Part shown: piece after piece, positions 12,665 to 15,322 of the stretch | Position numbering within the stretch: the stretch's first letter is position 1 | How the letters are laid out: each line of letters opens with the position of its first letter | Source: Aquificaceae bacterium | Lineage (GTDB): Bacteria > Aquificota > Aquificia > Aquificales > Aquificaceae | NCBI GenBank assembly: GCA_025057715.1 | Contig: JANWVD010000005.1 | Location: 1 to 15,322 of the forward strand | DNA length: 15,322 nucleotides | Reading direction: 5' to 3' | Notes under the pieces: generated by a model | Databases searched by the model: none | Seen by the model: the letters and a program-made list of their open reading frames with translations, nothing else | What the model was told of the DNA's origin: nothing | Program-made: the position numbers and the translations under genes

Positions 12665-13039
12665 ATGAGGGTAGGCTTTCGCATACTGATTTTAAAACAG
12701 GGAAAAAGACTCTACAAGGAAGACCTTCAGGGGGATACTCTATTTGAGCGCGCACTTAGATATATCTCGGAATTTAAATACCTTGAAGCAACAAAGTGGC
12801 TTTTGCTATGCGAAGATAGCCTTGAAAAGTATTTACTTCTCTCTTTAATAAACTTTGCCCTTGGACAATACGAGCAATCTATTGAGTTTATGAAAGAAGC
12901 AAAAAGATTTCAAAAATCGACTGACTTTTCGTTTCTAATTGAGAAGCCGGGGCTTTCTGAGCTTATCATTGTTGATAAACCAGAAGCCTCCTTATTTGAT
13001 TTTCTATCAACCTACCAAAAGCCAGAGGAAGCTCGTTAA
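12665..13039 (+). CDS. Small helical protein, possibly TPR-like
   Basis: A 124-aa protein I do not recognise by name. The ATG at 12665 is chosen over the upstream in-frame start (12575), which would lie antisense inside the pseudouridine synthase. Residues about 30-80 (FERALRYISEFKYLEATKWL, later LINFALGQYEQSIEFMKEAKRFQ) have the spacing of one or two tetratricopeptide helical hairpins (A-L-x-x-Y-x-x-S-I pattern), suggesting a protein-binding role. No signal peptide or membrane segment. It is the only sensible gene for the region between the pseudouridine synthase and the VWA gene. Its last 74 bases overlap the VWA gene's 3' end. The function is unknown. Confidence 0.65.
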   Translation: MRVGFRILILKQGKRLYKEDLQGDTLFERALRYISEFKYLEATKWLLLCEDSLEKYLLLSLINFALGQYEQSIEFMKEAKRFQKSTDFSFLIEKPGLSELIIVDKPEASLFDFLSTYQKPEEAR

Positions 13040-14711
13040 TTGTTTTCAAGTTTATGCCAGTTTTTTCGAAGTAAAATTCCACCGGACCTTTCCCTACGCC
13101 AAAGGCGACAATGGGCATAATTGCCTTTAGGTCTTGAATGATGGATTTTAGCTCTTCAGATTTTGCACCTCTTGTTGGCTCGCCGTCTGAAAATACTACC
13201 AAAAGCCCCCTTTGAGAGGTTTTCAAACAGAAGGTTCTTAAATTTTCGTGAGAGTATCTAACTGCTTTTTCTAAGTTTGTTGCACCAGATGGCAAGCTTG
13301 CAAGCCTAAGGATTTTACTTAAAACCCTCTCGTAATTGTCTTCAAACTCCTTTAGCGAAAGGACTTCTTCGTTAAAAACGTCAAAAGCAAAGTTCATTTT
13401 AAGGCTTTCCAAAACTTCACAAAATAAAAGACTCGCCCGAAGGGCGGTTTTTAGTTTATCTTCCTTTTTCATAGAGCTGGAGATATCAAGGAGCAACCGA
13501 AAAGCCATCCTCGCCGGGCTTGGTTTTACCCGTTTTTGATAGATTTTCCCGCGCTTTATTGGTATTTCAAAGCTAAGAGAGTGATAATCGAGCCTTTTGC
13601 CTAAGTAGAATCTCCCCCCAAAGAGCTCTTCGTCTTCTGGCATAATAGAGAGTAGTTTTTTACGAAGAGAGTCAACATAGTGCCTGATTGGTCTCATGGT
13701 TTCTAAGTAAGTCGATGCGCTTTTTGCCCCCCCTCGCTGACCCTTGGCGGACTGAGCTTGCCAGCTTTTTATAATAAATGCCAAAAATCCCCTATGTTCT
13801 ATCTCTGTTTCGAGCATTTTTGGTAAAAATGGCGCAAAAAACTTTACATCTTCCTCTAAAATCTCTATTTGAGTCATTTGTTTTAGGTAATCTCTCATCC
13901 ATTCAGGGGCGGTTTTTATGCTTTTTAAGATTTTTAGCTTTAGTTCTTGGCTTATTTCTTTTTCAGTCTCTAATGCTTGCTGAAGTTCTTTGGGTAATCG
14001 CTTAAGCAGGTCCGTCATGATTCTGCCAGAGCGTGCCGAGCTAAGCTCTTCTTTGGCTTGTTTTTGAAGCAATAAGACTTGACTTAATTCCATACTTTCG
14101 TCAAGTTTTTTAAGATAAGGACTCAAGAAGTTTTCAAAAATTAGCTCGAAAGCCTCCTCGGGCGAGGAATTTAGGTAATTTTCAAGCGAGCTTTCTATGT
14201 CTTTTCTCAGGAAAGTCCCATGAGTTTTGTTTTGTAAAATTGACGCCACGAATTCGTGATGCGGATAGATAACTTTTATGTTCTTTAGCGTTTGCTCTAA
14301 GTGCTTTATTAGTATTTCATGGCTCTCTGGATGCGATTGTGAAAGTTTTTGAATGGCTCTTAGGTATTCTAAGGCGCTAAATAGCGCAACGAAGCTACTT
14401 GGATTATAGCCAAACTTAAAAAACTCCCTCTGACCTTGTCTCCAAAGGTATAAATCCGTTCCTAAAAGAAGTTCTATCTGATGCCTGCAGATTGCAAGCG
14501 CTTTGGCTTCCTCTTTTCCAACCTCTGGGGCGTTTATAACAACACCGGTTGGGACTTTTGCAACATTTGGAACGTCTTTTAATTCCCCCCTTGCCCACAT
14601 CTCTGTAAGCGAGATGCTCAAAGGGTCGTATCCAGCCCCCCAGCCCTCTTGGCTTATCTCTACCTCAAGGTCGTATTCGCCCCTTAAGAGGTTTGCGAGG
14701 CGCTCAATCAC
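12966..14711 (-). CDS. VWA-domain protein (NorD/CobT-like) coupled to encapsulin
   Basis: A 581-aa cytoplasmic protein with no signal peptide. The C-terminal third is a von Willebrand factor A domain with a complete metal-ion-dependent adhesion site: DISSSM (Asp409, Ser411, Ser413), Thr478 in SGATN and Asp509 in FSDGEPT. The segment before it (FGGRFYLGKRLDYHSL, IYQKRVKPSPARMAFRLLLD) resembles the linker in NorD, CobT and related VWA proteins that act with MoxR-type AAA+ ATPases in cofactor or metal insertion. Residues about 1-380 are helical, charged and unrecognised. It starts at a GTG whose last two bases are part of the encapsulin TGA (GTGA) and has no Shine-Dalgarno of its own, so translation probably depends on the shell gene. 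The C-terminus (RLLVYQQ) does not look like a usual encapsulin targeting peptide, so it is more likely an accessory or maturation factor than cargo (inference). No ATPase partner is in the window. Confidence 0.9.
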   Translation of the reverse strand: MIERLANLLRGEYDLEVEISQEGWGAGYDPLSISLTEMWARGELKDVPNVAKVPTGVVINAPEVGKEEAKALAICRHQIELLLGTDLYLWRQGQREFFKFGYNPSSFVALFSALEYLRAIQKLSQSHPESHEILIKHLEQTLKNIKVIYPHHEFVASILQNKTHGTFLRKDIESSLENYLNSSPEEAFELIFENFLSPYLKKLDESMELSQVLLLQKQAKEELSSARSGRIMTDLLKRLPKELQQALETEKEISQELKLKILKSIKTAPEWMRDYLKQMTQIEILEEDVKFFAPFLPKMLETEIEHRGFLAFIIKSWQAQSAKGQRGGAKSASTYLETMRPIRHYVDSLRKKLLSIMPEDEELFGGRFYLGKRLDYHSLSFEIPIKRGKIYQKRVKPSPARMAFRLLLDISSSMKKEDKLKTALRASLLFCEVLESLKMNFAFDVFNEEVLSLKEFEDNYERVLSKILRLASLPSGATNLEKAVRYSHENLRTFCLKTSQRGLLVVFSDGEPTRGAKSEELKSIIQDLKAIMPIVAFGVGKGPVEFYFEKTGINLKTINELPLAFGRLIENQIRRLLVYQQ

Positions 14712-15322
14712 TTACCAATAACTAAAATTGACGCAGGTCTTTTTATCCTTGGTAAAACCATCTCAAGCACGCGAAAATGATGATTCATGTTTGTGCTTTC
14801 TATGTAAAGAAGACTCATATCAATTCCAACGACCAAGTCAACATCTGCAGGCGTTGCATTTATCAGTATCGCTTTCTTTTCTGGCATTATCGGCGTTTGA
14901 TAAACCTCTTTTACGAGCTTTCTGACCTGTTCTATTTCTAAAATGCCGGTGTTGTGATAGACTCTATTTAGCTTTACATACTCTTTTGGGTTAAGGATTA
15001 AATAATATGGACCGTAAAATCCCCTCTCTACGAGCCTGGATATTCCATTGGCAATATCAGAAAACGCATTCCCCACAACTTCCCAATCGCTCATGGACAT
15101 AGTTTGATGTCCTTCGACATTCAAAAAGCCTTCAATCCCGAGCTCTTTATTGCCGTGGATGATAAGGGAATCTTCCGCAAGCGCGGTTGCAACTGCACAA
15201 GCTCTTGCAACGGATGTGTCAATCGGCAATGAAAACTGCCTTACATACTCCAGGTCTCTCCAGTTTATGGCAAAAGACTTATGAATTGTCGGCAGCGGGA
15301 CATGCTTTTTCTTTACGCTCTT
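14708..15322 (-). CDS. Encapsulin shell protein, N-terminus beyond the window
   Basis: The frame is open through the right edge; about 204 residues of the C-terminal part are visible. The TTG at 15229 is an internal Leu, since the family-like text continues upstream (LPTIHKSFAINWRDLEYVRQ, then FSLPIDTS). The match to linocin M18 / encapsulin proteins (HK97 fold) is by pattern: W-R-D-L-E … LPIDTSVARACAVATALAED, then a G-x-x-x-x-G-I-E-G-F-L segment, GPYYLILNPKEYVKL, IMPEKKAILINATPADVDLVVGIDMS and a hydrophobic end, RPASILVIGK. Such proteins self-assemble into icosahedral shells that enclose enzymes bearing a C-terminal targeting peptide; the cargo gene usually lies upstream and would be to the right of this window. 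The stop overlaps the VWA start. A captured phage capsid gene is the alternative, but no phage gene is near. Confidence 0.87.
   Translation of the reverse strand, partial: KSVKKKHVPLPTIHKSFAINWRDLEYVRQFSLPIDTSVARACAVATALAEDSLIIHGNKELGIEGFLNVEGHQTMSMSDWEVVGNAFSDIANGISRLVERGFYGPYYLILNPKEYVKLNRVYHNTGILEIEQVRKLVKEVYQTPIMPEKKAILINATPADVDLVVGIDMSLLYIESTNMNHHFRVLEMVLPRIKRPASILVIGK

Noticed and set aside
15227..15229. TTG as the encapsulin start codon
   Set aside because: Family-like sequence continues in frame upstream to the window edge, so the TTG is an internal leucine codon.
14708..15322. Capsid protein of an integrated phage
   Set aside because: The sequence pattern is of the encapsulin (linocin M18) type, and the neighbours are a VWA protein and housekeeping genes; no portal, terminase or tail gene is in view, although the right side is unseen.
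1..15322. CRISPR arrays, insertion sequences, integrase-type attachment at the tRNA
   Set aside because: No regularly spaced repeats, transposase or integrase signatures, and no duplicated tRNA 3' end were seen.

Overview
The window looks like a very compact chromosomal segment of a Gram-negative, probably thermophilic bacterium. It carries three lipid A / Kdo genes (lpxC, kdsB, lpxB), complex I genes with a fused nuoCD, type IV pilins, the folate-dependent tRNA methyltransferase TrmFO and an encapsulin. The fused NuoCD, the short LpxC, the small dispersed operons and the pilin type together recall Aquificota or another deep-branching thermophilic lineage. That is an inference from gene style, not a demonstrated placement.

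Layout, left to right. (1) 1-983 (+): 3' part of a DUF115/MptE-like (Maf-type) gene, open at the left edge. (2) 929-1770 (-): two tandem six-cysteine type IV pilins with their own promoter at 1836-1863. (3) 1869-5154 (-): nuoB-nuoCD-nuoH, translationally coupled. (4) 5250-6122 (+): dapF. (5) 6114-8732 (-): trmFO-mtaD-tRNA-Pro(CGG) as one transcription unit, with the tRNA one base after the mtaD stop. (6) 8753-11736: an outer-membrane lipid block on alternating strands: lpxC (+), kdsB (-), an unrecognised 137-aa gene and lpxB (+). (7) 11698-12651 (-): a RluA/RluD-type pseudouridine synthase. (8) 12665-13039 (+): a small helical, possibly TPR-like protein. (9) 12966-15322 (-): an encapsulin shell gene, open at the right edge, overlapped GTGA-style by a gene for a 581-aa von Willebrand factor A (VWA) protein with an intact MIDAS metal site.

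Two architectural traits run through the window. Every convergent junction (five of five) is an overlap: 55, 9, 82, 39 and 74 bp. Three of the four divergent junctions are only 13-20 bp long, lack Shine-Dalgarno sequences and contain TATA-like hexamers about 7-9 nt before the start codons on both strands. This suggests near-leaderless transcripts from bidirectional promoters. The nuo, pilin and dapF genes, by contrast, mostly have clear Shine-Dalgarno sequences.

The most promising candidate for an undescribed system is the encapsulin-VWA pair at the right edge. A protein-shell gene is translationally coupled to a NorD/CobT-like VWA protein of the kind that elsewhere works with AAA+ ATPases in metallo-enzyme maturation. 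The cargo gene, and any ATPase partner, would lie beyond the window.
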